Program-made: the position numbers and the translations under genes
Assembly (NCBI GenBank): GCA_016711505.1
Contig: JADJSV010000002.1
Coordinates: 124,001-188,000 of the forward strand
DNA: 64,000 bases
From: Bacteroidota bacterium
GTDB taxonomy: Bacteria > Bacteroidota > Bacteroidia > AKYH767-A > 2013-40CM-41-45
Reading direction: 5' to 3'
The notes under the pieces: model-generated
The model's input: only the letters and a program-made list of their open reading frames with translations
Told to the model about the DNA's origin: nothing
Databases searched by the model: none
Part shown: positions 45,503 through 55,889 of the stretch, piece after piece
How the letters are laid out: each line of letters begins with the position of its first letter
How positions within the stretch are numbered: position 1 is the stretch's first letter

Positions 45503-47300
45503 TCCTTGAATTTCTTCAAGGACTTTCTCTAGGTAGTCCGCCACTTCGGCGGAGACTCGAACCGATGTCCGCCTCTTCGGCGGATATGAGCAACATATCA
45601 ATGCTATGATATTTTAGGTAAAAAAAATCCTTGAATTTCTTCAAGGACTTTCTCTAGGTAGTCCGCCACTTCGGCGGAGACTCGAACCGATGTCCGCCTC
45701 TTCGGCGGATAAGAGCAACATATCAATGCTATGATATTTTAGGCAAAAAAATCCTTGAATTTCTTCAAGGACTTTCTCTAGGTAGTCCGCCACTTCGGCG
45801 GAGACTCGAACCGATGTCCGCCTCTTCGGCGGATATGAGCAACATATCAATGCTATGATATTTTAGGCAAAAAAATCCTTGAATTTCTTCAAGGACTTTC
45901 TCTAGGTAGTCCGCCACTTCGGCGGAGACTCGAACCGATGTCCGCCTCTTCGGCGGATAAGAGCAATATATCAATGCTATGAAATTTTAGGTAAAAAAAA
46001 TCCTTGAATTTCTTCAAGGACTTTCTCTAGGTAGTCCGCCACTTCGGCGGAGACTCGAACCGATGTCCGCCTCTTCGGCGGATACGAGCAACATATCAAT
46101 GCTATGAAATTTTAGGTAAAAAAAATCCTTGAATTTCTTCAAGGACTTTCTCTAGGTAGTCCGCCACTTCGGCGGAGACTCGAACCGATGTCCGCCTCTT
46201 CGGCGGATATGAGCAACATATCAATGCTATGATATTTTAGGCAAAAAAATCCTTGAATTTCTTCAAGGACTTTCTCTTGGTCGTCCGCCACTTCCGCGGA
46301 GACTCGAACCGATGTCCGCCTCTTCGGCGGCTATGAGCAACATATCAATGCTATGATATTTTAGGCAAAAAAATCCTTGAATTTCTTCAGGACTTTCTCT
46401 AGGTAGTCCGCCACTTCGGCGGAGACTCGAACCGATGTCCGCCTCTTCGGCGGATATGAGCAACATATCAATGCTATGATATTTTAGGCAAAAAAAAATC
46501 CTTGAATTTCTTCAAGGACTTTCTCTAGGTAGTCCGCCACTTCGGCGGAGACTCGAACCGATGTCCGCCTCTTCGGCGGATATGAGCAACATATCAATGC
46601 TATGATATTTTAGGCAAAAAAAAATCCTTGAATTTCTTCAAGGACTTTCTCTAGGTAGTCCGCCACTTCGGCGGAGACTCGAACCGATGTCCGCGGGGAG
46701 AGCGGTTTGTAGTGCCTCTTCGGCGGATACGAGCAACATATCAATGCTATGAAATTTTAGGTAAAAAAAATCCTTGAATTTCTTCAAGGACTTTCTCTAG
46801 GTAGTCCGCCACTTCGGCGGAGACTCGAACCGATGTCCGCCTCTTCGGCGGATATGAGCAACATATCAATGCTATGATATTTTAGGCAAAAAAATCCTTG
46901 AATTTCTTCAAGGACTTTCTCTAGGTACTCCGCCACTTCGGCGGAGACTCGAACCGATGTCCGCCTCTTCGGCGGATATGAGCAACATATCAATGCTATG
47001 ATATTTTAGGCAAAAAAAATCCTTGAATTTCTTCAAGGACTTTCTCTAGGTAGTCCGCCACTTCGGCGGAGACTCGAACCGATGTCCGCCTCTTCGGCGG
47101 ATATGAGCAACATATCAATGCTATGATATTTTAGGCAAAAAAATCCTTGAATTTCTTCAAGGACTTTCTCTAGGTAGTCCGCCACTTCGGCGGAGACTCG
47201 AACCGATGTCCGCCTCTTCGGCGGATATGAGCAACATATCAATGCTATGATATTTTAGGCAAAAAAAAATCCTTGAATTTCTTCAAGGACTTTCTCTAGG
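45503..47300 (-). repeat. Tandem array of ~14 units (124-126 bp): double palindrome, T-loop remnant and terminator
   Basis: Unit boundaries set by TCCTTGAATTTCTTCAAGG at 45503, 45628, 45752, 45876, 46001, 46126, 46250, 46374 (one base deleted), 46499, 46625, 46771, 46895, 47020, 47144 and 47270. Read on the minus strand each unit has an AT-rich spacer (CCTAAAATATCATAGC), ATTGATATGTTGCTCATA, hairpin TCCGCC-GAAGA-GGCGGA, the tRNA T-loop words CATCGGTTCGAG, hairpin TCCGCC-GAAGT-GGCGGA, then a terminator hairpin with a T-run. The unit after 46625 carries a 20-bp insertion inside one palindrome. The unit after 46250 has several substitutions. The array ends at an intact tRNA-Met. Frames of about 69 codons in it follow from the repeat and are not genes. 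Confidence 0.95.
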
Positions 47301-47373
<73 letters not shown>

Positions 47374-47410
47374 CTATATTTTTAATTTGTCAATTTCACT
47401 TTTACTACAA

Positions 47411-47485
47411 CTCTCGAACCGAAGTCCGCCGCGGCGGATATGAGCCCAACGAGCTACTCCCGAACTTTCGGGACTCCACCCCGCA
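47411..47485 (-). pseudogene. tRNA-Met pseudogene with two arms replaced by palindromes
   Basis: It keeps the 5' acceptor and part of the D-arm (TGCGGGGTGGAG), GCTCGTTGGGCTCATA including the CAT anticodon, and CGGTTCGAG of the T-arm. The D-loop is replaced by TCCCGAAAGTTCGGGA (47458-47473). The 3' side of the anticodon arm is replaced by the perfect palindrome TCCGCCGCGGCGGA (47425-47438). It cannot form a normal tRNA. It lies 37 bp upstream (minus strand) of the intact gene, a tandem duplicate. Confidence 0.85.
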
Positions 47486-47563
47486 CTGTATTTTGAAATA
47501 GCATGATTTTTATAAACTATTAAAAATCAATAAATAAGCTATTTTTTTCTCTTATTTGGACTG

Positions 47564-47571
47564 CAAAGATA
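47564..47571 (-). promoter_or_regulatory. Candidate -7 box (TATCTTTG) of the tRNA-Met locus
   Basis: A perfect TAnnTTTG match on the minus strand about 80 bp before the first (decayed) tRNA copy. No clear TTTG at -33. Confidence 0.35.
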
Positions 47572-47617
47572 TAATTCGTTCTTTTACTAAACTAATAAGT
47601 ACAGAAATAAATATTAA

Positions 47618-48496
47618 ATGGGGCATAAAGCAGGATTTGTGGGGATTATTGGAAAACCCAATGTTGGTAAATCGACATTAATGAACAGTCTGATCGGTGA
47701 ACAATTATCGATCGTTTCACATAAAGTACAAACTACCAGACATCGCATAAAAGGTATTCTGAATGGCGATGAATATCAGATCATATTTTCTGATACTCCC
47801 GGAATTCTCGAACCGCATTATCTTCTTCAAGAGAAGATGATGGAATTTGTCAATGCTTCTTTGGAAGATGCTGATGCTGTTCTGTTCATTACCGATAACA
47901 GTGAAGCATACATGGAAGACGACATCGTTGCGCGATTGTCGGCGATAAAAGTTCCTGTAGTGATCGTGATAAATAAAATGGATCTTTCATCTACTGAAGA
48001 AATAAATAAACTTGTTCACGGCTGGAAGAAAAAAGTAAATCCGCATGCTATCATTCCTGTATCTGCTACACTAAAGTTCAATGTAGAGAAGATCACTGAA
48101 ATGCTTTTGACATTAATGCCTGAAGCTCCTGCATATTTTCCGAAAGATCAATTGAGTGATTCAAATGAACGTTTTTTCATCAGTGAAATTATTCGCGAAA
48201 AGATCTTCATGCATTATCAGCAGGAGATTCCTTATTCAACGCAGGTAGAAGTAGAAGCATTCAAAGACGAAGGAAAGATCGCTCGTATTTCTGCTGTGAT
48301 TTATGTTGAACGTGATTCGCAAAAAGGTATTATCATTGGAAGTAAAGGTGAAGGCATCAAACGTATTGGTTCTGAAGCACGACGTGATATTGAAAAGTCG
48401 TTGGGAAAACAAGTATTCCTTGAACTATTCGTGAAAGTTGAAAAGGAATGGCGCAAAAACGAAAATAAATTGCGTAGATTCGGATATTCAAATTAA
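47618..48496 (+). CDS. era: Ribosome maturation GTPase Era
   Basis: 292 residues. G1 is GKPNVGKST (residues 12-20), G3 DTPGIL, G4 NKMDLS, and the C-terminal KH domain contains VIYVERDSQKGIIIGSKGEGIKRIG. Era binds 16S rRNA near its 3' end and is needed for 30S assembly. Length and motifs are standard. A downstream penicillin acylase gene starts 10 bp after its stop. Confidence 0.97.
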   Translation: MGHKAGFVGIIGKPNVGKSTLMNSLIGEQLSIVSHKVQTTRHRIKGILNGDEYQIIFSDTPGILEPHYLLQEKMMEFVNASLEDADAVLFITDNSEAYMEDDIVARLSAIKVPVVIVINKMDLSSTEEINKLVHGWKKKVNPHAIIPVSATLKFNVEKITEMLLTLMPEAPAYFPKDQLSDSNERFFISEIIREKIFMHYQQEIPYSTQVEVEAFKDEGKIARISAVIYVERDSQKGIIIGSKGEGIKRIGSEARRDIEKSLGKQVFLELFVKVEKEWRKNENKLRRFGYSN

Positions 48497-48506
48497 GAGT
48501 ATCTGT

Positions 48507-50905
48507 ATGAAAATTCTTAAGCGTATTTTTTGGTTCGCTTTTCTGGCAATCGTCGCTTCGGTTGCTTTGCTCATTGTATTTCTTTTTTTTCAGAAGCCGA
48601 AATATTCCGGAACAGTTCGGATGCCGGATCTTGATTCTACGATTACAACTTATTTTGATCCTTACGGTGTGCCTCACATTTACGCGAAGAATGAAGAAGA
48701 TGCTTTTCGTGCATTAGGATATATTCATGCGCAGGAAAGACTTTTTCAGATGGAATTGATCCGCCGTGTAAGTGCAGGAAGATTGTCGGAAATTTTTGGT
48801 AGCAAAACTCTTGAGGCTGATAAATTTTTCAGAATGCTTGGAATAACTCAACATGCAGAAAAATCTGCTGAAGTTTTTTTAAGCAGCCCTGATTCGCAAA
48901 TGAAAAAAGATGTTCTTTCATATCTGCAAGGTGTAAATCAGTACATCCTGAAAGGAAAAAAGAGAATGGAATTTCTGATGCTTGGGATTCCACGCGAGCC
49001 TTACACTGTTAAAGATCTCTATCTCATTGTTGATTATATGTCATTCAATTTTCAGATGGGATTCAAGACTGATCCGGTTCTCACACGTATAAATAGTACT
49101 CTGGGTGAAAAATATCTGGGTGACATTTTTCTTACAAAGCCTGATTCGACAGCTTTGAATTTAGATTCACTTGTCTTACCAATAATAGAAGACCAGTTAA
49201 GTTCAATTTCTGAATTGGAAGAAATTCTTCCGGTCAAGATCTGGAGCGGAAGTAATTCATGGGCGCTTTCCGGAAATCGTTCTGTCTCCGGAAAAGCACT
49301 TCTGGAAAATGATACTCACATCGGAATTCAGCAACCTGCTGTCTGGTACGAAGCGCATCTGGAATCTCCCGGCTTTCGTTTTTATGGAAATTTTCTTGCA
49401 GGATTTCCTTTCGCACCAATTGGTCATACAATGGATCATGCATGGGGATTAACAATGCTTGAGAATGATGACCTCGATTTTTTTGTGGAGAAAGTGAATC
49501 CGGAAGATTCAACATTAATCATGGTCAAAGATCATTGGGAGAAAATTGCAACACGTAATGAAGTCATAAAAATAAAAGATAGTACTTCCGTAAATATTGT
49601 ATGTCGTTCAACTCATCATGGTCCTGTGTGCAGTGATGTGATGACTGAATTCAAAACGATGACCACTGCACCGGTTACTGCATGCTGGACATTTTTGAAT
49701 TTCAATAACAATCTTATGGAGGCTACATGGACAATGGCGCACTCGAAAAGTATGTCAGAGTTCAGGGAAGCTGTCTCGACAATAGCTGCTCCGGGATTAA
49801 ATATTGTTTATGCTGATGCGCAAAATAATATCGCATGGTATACAGCAGCGAAATTTGCAATTCGTCCCGATGGTGCGAATGCTTCTCTATTGCAGGATGG
49901 ATCAGGTGCAAATGATTGGATTGGCTATCACGATTTTTCTGTGAATCCGAAACAGGAAAATCCGGAATTGGGTTTTGTATTGACGGCAAACAATGATCCG
50001 CAGAATGATACAACGAATTTATTTCCGGGATATTATGTTCCTAAAGACAGATATGTGCGTCTACGGAATTTGTTGTTTACAAAAAGTAAATTTAACCGCG
50101 AAGATCTGGAAAGGATTGCAATCGATGTAAAAAATCCTGTAGCGGCAGATATTGCTAAAACATTGGTTTCAAAACTTAGTGGCGTGTGCATTGTAAAAAC
50201 TCAGATCAATGAACGCGCTGCAATGATGTTGAAAAACTGGGACGGCGATCATAAGGTTACTGATAATGCTCCTGTGATCTACTATAAATTTCTTTATCAT
50301 GTAATGTCAGAAGCAATGATGGATGAATTAGGTGAGAAAGATTTTGAGCTGTTTTAAAAACACATGTGCAGAAAATAATGCTTGCGAATTTTTTTAATAA
50401 TGACTCTTCAGTCTGGTGGGATAATAAAAATACTTTTAAGAAGGAAACTCAAAATGATATCATTGAAAAAGCATTTGATAAAACAATTTCGGAACTCGTT
50501 GTACAATTAGGATTTAATCCGGAGAAGTGGACATGGGGAAAAGTTCATACAATTGAATTCTAACACCCATTGGGAAAGCAAAAGCCTTTGGATAAGATCT
50601 TCAACATCGGTCCGTTTTCAGAAATGGGTGGAATGGAGACTGTAAATAATCAAAGTTTTGATCTTAATGGAAAAGGAATCTATAAAGTAAATTTAGGTCC
50701 TGCTTTACGTCGGGTGATCGATTTCGCTGAGCCGGAAAGTGCATACAGTATTAATCCAAGCGGGCAATCAGGAAACTTTATCAGCAGGCATTACAGCAAT
50801 CAGGTGAAACTTTATATAAGTGGAAAATATCGCAAAGAATTGATGAACTTTGACGAAGTTAAACGTCTGAGCAAAGACATCGTGTATTTTCAGCCTTTAG
50901 ATTAA
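48507..50905 (+). pseudogene. Penicillin acylase family protein, broken by a frameshift and a stop
   Basis: The N-terminus (ATG 48507) has a membrane anchor or signal (RIFWFAFLAIVASVALLIVFLFF), then FDPYGVPHIYAKNEEDAFRALGYIHAQERLFQME and the Ntn-hydrolase region WSGSNSWALSGNRSVSGKALLENDTHI, whose Ser would be the new beta-chain N-terminus. The first frame ends at 50357 after KDFELF. One base is missing near 50347: the next frame reads AVLKTHVQKIMLANFF. At 50561 an in-frame TAA replaces what looks like a Lys codon (HTIEF-stop-HPLGKQKP), after which family sequence continues (GGMETVNNQSFD, FISRHYSNQ) to 50905. Two independent lesions favour real decay, although the frameshift alone could be an error. 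Intact members are N-acyl-amide or lactone hydrolases. Confidence 0.85.
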
Positions 50906-50984
50906 AAATTGTCAGGCAGATTTCCTTCAAAATTCATTTTAGTTTGATTAAATTGCAACATCATTTCATCATCATTCTGAACTT

Positions 50985-52481
50985 ATGAGAATATTAAAAA
51001 GAATCATCATCCTTTTCGTTATCGTCGCAAGTGCAATTGAAATTTCAAATGCACAAAAATTTGCTGTGATCAATGGAAAATTACCGCCATTGACAAATCC
51101 GGAACTTACGTTGCAGATCGATAAAAACCATCTGAGAAGAAAACCGGTTGTTATTCAAACAACGATTCAGAATAATCAATTCAGTTTTAAAGTTGAAGTT
51201 GACAGGGATTACATGATGGAATTGTCTAATCCTTCATTTCGTTTTCCACTATATGTTTCACCGGGTGATAGCATTGTTCTGGAATATATGGAACAGCCCT
51301 CCCAACTCATCGAAGTGAAAGGAAAAGGCTCTGTTGAAAATAAATTTCTTCAGGCCTTCTATACAAAATTTCAAAGTGATTTTACAGATTCAGTTTCGGA
51401 TAACTTAGCATTGAATTCTTCTATCGATGGTTTTGAAAGCAGAATTTTTGCACAAAGAAAAACGTTGAACACATATTTCAAATCTGATCCTTCTTATCCA
51501 TTATTCAGTGAGAGTTTTAAATCCTTTATTTCAAATTCCATTGAATATAATTACTGGAAACAACTTTTTGCTTATCCGATAGTGAATGCAAACAGCAGTC
51601 AGCAGATAATGACAGTTACTCCTTTACCCGGATTGATGCTTGCTGATTTTGACAAAGTGAAATATAATAGTCCGGGTGCTCTGATCAATGAGAGTTATCA
51701 AACTTTTCTGAAATATTATATTATCTATGAAACATCAAAAGCAAATGGCTTTAATAAATTTACTGACATGTCTGTTTCTGCTGACAGAAAGACCTCTGTT
51801 GCAAAGGAGAAATTGTCCGGTGAGGTATTGACTTATTGGCTTGCAAAATTTCTGACTGACGAATGCGAACGGATCAGTCCATACATGAGTAATAAGATCT
51901 TTGATGCACTAAAAGAATTTGACAAATCAAAAATCTATCAGGATCTGGCTCTTGAAATTTGCGGAGCTAAACTAAAAGAAAGTTCTAAAAAAGGTGATCC
52001 TTCTAAACAAGCAGTAGCCAAAGCCGAACCAAAGAGTGATGAATTAGATCTTACAACAATTGATGGAAAACCTTTTTCATTAAGTTCACTGAAAGGAAAA
52101 GTTGTATACATAGATTTCTGGGCAAGCTGGTGCGGGCCATGCAGAATGATGATGCCCTTCTCCAAACAATTGCATGATGGTCTGACTGAAAAGGAAAAGA
52201 AAAATATTGTTTTCTTATACATTTCAATCGATGCAAATCAGGAAGGCTGGAAAAAAGCAATGACTGATATGAAGATGGAAGGATTACAAGTTATTTCTCC
52301 CGGCAACTGGAGTTCGAAAGCTTGCAAGTATTATCAGATCAACAGCATTCCGCGGTATATGATCATGAGTAAGTCGGGAGAGATTGTTGATTTTAATGCT
52401 AAGCGACCCAATGATCCGGCTTTATTGGATGATCTCCGAAAATTATCTGAAATAACTATAAACAGTGCCTTACAGCGCTAG
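50985..52481 (+). CDS. TlpA-like thioredoxin-fold protein, exported
   Basis: 498 residues. An N-terminal signal segment (RIIILFVIVASAIEISNA) leads to a beta-rich domain of about 110 residues and a helical middle, both typical of Bacteroidota TlpA-type proteins (DUF4369-like region, weak recognition). The thioredoxin domain occupies the last ~145 residues: DLTTIDGKPFSLSSLKGKVVYIDFWASWCGPC with active-site Cys383 and Cys386, and the cis-Pro in NSIPRYMIM. It probably acts as a periplasmic thiol-disulfide reductase. Its partner is not evident from the neighbours. Confidence 0.9.
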   Translation: MRILKRIIILFVIVASAIEISNAQKFAVINGKLPPLTNPELTLQIDKNHLRRKPVVIQTTIQNNQFSFKVEVDRDYMMELSNPSFRFPLYVSPGDSIVLEYMEQPSQLIEVKGKGSVENKFLQAFYTKFQSDFTDSVSDNLALNSSIDGFESRIFAQRKTLNTYFKSDPSYPLFSESFKSFISNSIEYNYWKQLFAYPIVNANSSQQIMTVTPLPGLMLADFDKVKYNSPGALINESYQTFLKYYIIYETSKANGFNKFTDMSVSADRKTSVAKEKLSGEVLTYWLAKFLTDECERISPYMSNKIFDALKEFDKSKIYQDLALEICGAKLKESSKKGDPSKQAVAKAEPKSDELDLTTIDGKPFSLSSLKGKVVYIDFWASWCGPCRMMMPFSKQLHDGLTEKEKKNIVFLYISIDANQEGWKKAMTDMKMEGLQVISPGNWSSKACKYYQINSIPRYMIMSKSGEIVDFNAKRPNDPALLDDLRKLSEITINSALQR

Positions 52482-52580
52482 TGTAATTGTGCATTGCAAA
52501 GGTAAATTCGGACATTTAGAAGAAAAAGCGCGATCTTTGCGGCAACTTATAGGGTAAATAAGTGTTTTACCCAGATCAAT

Positions 52581-55300
52581 ATGCCTTTATTTAAGTCAAT
52601 TTTCAATTTGATTTGCTGCCTTTTTCTAATTCAAAAAGGGGTGGCACAGACGAACCCTGTTGCGCAACAGATTCCACTTTCTCAGGACTTTGGGAATTTG
52701 TGGTTCAATTCTGCACCTACAGGTTTTGCAGTCTGGAAGGTTTCAGGAGCTCCCTCAACTTCATTGCTATCAGCGGCAAATAGTATTGCCAATGGTGATG
52801 AAATAATTGATACTGCTACGGTAGTAAAAAGTCCCGGTAAAGCGTATGGTTATTCAGGAGTCGGAGTAGGTGGGGTAAATGTTAATAATGGCCAGCTCTA
52901 TATTCAGACGAGTTCAACTTCAAGCGGTTCGGATCAACTTATTCTTGCAATTAACACTTCGGGATTTTCCAACATCCGGGTATCTTATGAAGTTGAAATG
53001 ATAAATCCTCAGCTGAAAAAACAGGAATTGTTTTTCAATATCGCATAGGAACTACAGGTTCCTGGACAATTATTGATTCTTCTTACAATCACAATAGCGC
53101 AGATAAGTTGCAGAATCAGATCGATTATTTTGTGAATCTTTTATTAGGAAGTGCAGCAGATAATCAAAGTGTTGTTCAATTGCGTTGGGCAACTTCAAGA
53201 GAAGCGACACCATTAGGAGCAGGTTCATGTGGACTAGCATTTGACAATATTATTGTCAGTGGAGATCCGGTTACGACTCCATTATATTTCAGATCAGTCG
53301 CTTCAGGTAACTGGAATAATGTTAGTACATGGGAATCTTCTCCTGATGCACTTACATGGTCACCTGCAATTAATTTTCCTTCTGCTGCCGATAGAAACAT
53401 TCAGATTCGATTTCCACATACGGTAAGTACATCCGGTTTAAATAATCTTGTTATCGATGAATTGACAATTGATGCTGGTGCTACAATGGTAAATGCATTC
53501 AATACTGCATTGGCAATTGAAGACGGACCTCAGGCGATTGAGTTAAATGTAAACGGAACTTTCGAAGATTCAAGTAGCGTTTCAGTAGTTTGGGTAAACA
53601 CTTCACGCTGGCAAATGGGTGTTACCGGAACTTACATTAAAACCTACAATACAAACAGTACTAACTGGCAGTTGAAATATTATAATGGAATAGCCACTAT
53701 ACCTGCAACATCAAACTGGATCTGCAGAAAAGCTGTCGGTTCTTCAATTGAACCGAGCATTTCAACTACCAATGGCGGACCACGTTTCCCGCAAGCCACG
53801 TATGGAAATTTATACATTGAAAACAATTCCGGAACATGGAATGCCAATACGCTTTGTCGTTTTTCCGGATCGAACAATGCACCATTAATAAAAGGAAATT
53901 TTTACATCGGTGGAAATGGAAGTGGAACAGTTAGTTTTCTTTCATCTAACACTTTTACGCTTCCAATAAAAGTTGTCGGTAATATTGTGATTGCATCAGG
54001 AAGCGCTTTGCGAAATGAAGGGACAGGATTCGAAATTCAAGGTGATCTGATCTGTAATGGAATTCATTCTTATGGATCGTCTGCTTCTTTGCTTTTATTC
54101 AGTGGTAATAATATTCAGACAGTTTCCGGTACAGGAAGCATTTCTGTATGGAAAACAGAAATCAACAAGACGGCAAATGAACTTTATCTGGCAACAAATA
54201 TTTCTGTTTACAATAGTTTAAGTCTGGTTAATGGAATTGTAAATACTGCAGTTACATCGACATTTATTGTTCAGGATAATGCGACTGCAATTAATTCCTC
54301 CAATTCGAGTTTTGTAAGAGGACCGATGAATAAGATCGGTAATGATGCTTTTATTTTCCCTGTAGGAAAAGGAAATTTGCTTCGTACAATTGGAATGGAT
54401 GCAGGAACCGGTTTAGTAACGGATATGTTTTCTGCAGAATATTTTTATGTAGATCCACAAACAGTGTATGGTAACACACTTGATCCTTCTTTAGATCACA
54501 TCAGTTCTTGCGAGTACTGGCTTCTGAATCAGAATACAGGAAATTCGCAAAGGAAAGTTACACTCAGTTGGGCAAGCAACAGTTGTGGTGTAACAAATAT
54601 TTCAGATCTGAGAGTCGCAAGGTATAACAACTTGTTATGGGTGAATGAAGGCCATTTTGCAAGCGCAGGAAGTCTTGCGGCCGGAACTGTTACAAGTAAT
54701 GTCACAACAGGCTTCGGTCCGTTTACTCTGGCATCAGCAACTCCTCAGAATCCATTGCCAATTGAATTGATTTCATTCACAGCAATTGTTGTGGATGATC
54801 ATATAGAAACAGAATGGGTGACAGCAAGTGAGATCAATAATGATTTTTTTACCGTAGAAAAAAGCCGCAATGGAATTGATTTTTCTCCCGTTGGAATTGT
54901 AGACGGTGCAGGTAGCTCGACTTTGACATTAGAGTATGAATTGAAAGACGAAGGGCCTTATAACGGAATTTCGTATTACCGATTAAAGCAAACTGATTAT
55001 GATGGAAAATTTTCTTACAGTCCTATTGTTGCAGTTAAGGTAAAACATTCTACTGCAGAGATCATTTCAGTACTTGCGCAAAAAGAAACCGGAAGCATAG
55101 AAGTGAAGATCAGTTTTGTTGAATCTTCTAATGCTAGATTGATCATTCAGGACGTCAACGGTAAAATTGTTTACGAAGTTGAAATTTCCGGTAATGCAGA
55201 AATTCTAACGTTGCCTGTTAATTTAAATATTTCATCCGGATTATATTTTGTTCGTCTTATAACCGCTAAAGAAAATTTAATTAAAAAATTCTATTACTGA
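52581..55300 (+). pseudogene. Large type IX cargo protein, interrupted by one frameshift
   Basis: The first frame (52581-53048) has a signal peptide (FNLICCLFLIQKGVAQ) and a beta-rich domain with QDFGNLWFNSAPTGF and WKVSGAPS. It breaks at the A6 run 53016-53021; adding one A gives continuous sequence TGIVFQYRIGTTGSWTIIDSS into the second frame, which runs to 55300. That part has beta-helix-like repeats, then the common module PLPIELISFTAIVVDDHIETEWVTA with YYRLKQTDYDGKFSYSP, and a type-A sorting domain ending LIKKFYY. The restored protein is about 906 residues. The break is in a homopolymer and everything else is intact, so a base-call error is likely. Confidence 0.8.
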
Positions 55301-55369
55301 TTAAATTTCAAATTCAAGTTTACTGATTTTTGTATAAACGTGAATCTGTTCAATTCATCACCGGTGAAT

Positions 55370-55770
55370 TCAAGAAACACAAGCTCTGCGATTTTATCTG
55401 CGCCTTTATCTGTGCAATCTGCGGGAGAAAACACATAGGATAAAATAGACACCACATTCTCGCAGAGAATTCTGCGGATTTTCTGCGGTAATCTGCGCAA
55501 CTCTGCGGGAAATATTTAAGCGCAAGCATACTCGAGCAGTATCGCAGATCGTCAAAGTTAAACAAAACCAGTTTTGAGAAATTTATATTTCGCTCTTCAA
55601 ATCATCACTGCTGAATTCAAGAAACACAAGATCTGCGATTTTATCTGCGCCTTTATCTGCGCAATCTGCGGGAGAAAACACACAGGATAAAATACAACTT
55701 CATTTCATTCTCGCAGTGAATTCTGCGGATTTTCTGCGGTAATCTGCGCAACTCTGCGGGAAATATTTAA
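55370..55770. repeat. CTGCG-rich repeat (copies 2 and 3 in direct orientation)
   Basis: Two direct copies of about 165 bp (about 55360-55525 and 55605-55775) share AATTCAAGAAACACAAG, TCTGCGATTTTATCTGCG, CTGCGGATTTTCTGCGG and CTCTGCGGGAAATATTTAAG. The same words occur in copy 1 at 5975-6242. The 589-bp gap 55301-55889 contains this repeat and the metK terminator only. Confidence 0.85.
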
Positions 55771-55810
55771 GCGTAATATTTTTCACTCAACATTCATTTT
55801 TAAAAAGCAA

Positions 55811-55847
55811 AAAAAAATCCCGGCAGATACTCTACCGGGATTTTTTT
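55811..55847 (-). terminator. Rho-independent terminator after metK
   Basis: Stem AATCCCGGTAGA / TGCCGGGATT with flanking A and T runs; it can act in both directions. It lies 43 bp beyond the metK stop. Confidence 0.85.
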
Positions 55848-55889
55848 ATAATAAGATAAATTTACATCGCAAATTCAAGTTCGCCATTT

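Noticed and set aside
45641..47242. Repeated minus-strand frames of about 69 codons with the same protein (starting MICCSYPPKRR)
   Set aside because: They exist only because the 124-126-bp units repeat; they cross palindromes, tRNA remnant and terminator, and have no independent support.
45503..47300. CRISPR array
   Set aside because: Units are 124-126 bp with no variable spacers, no cas genes nearby, and clear tRNA and terminator content.
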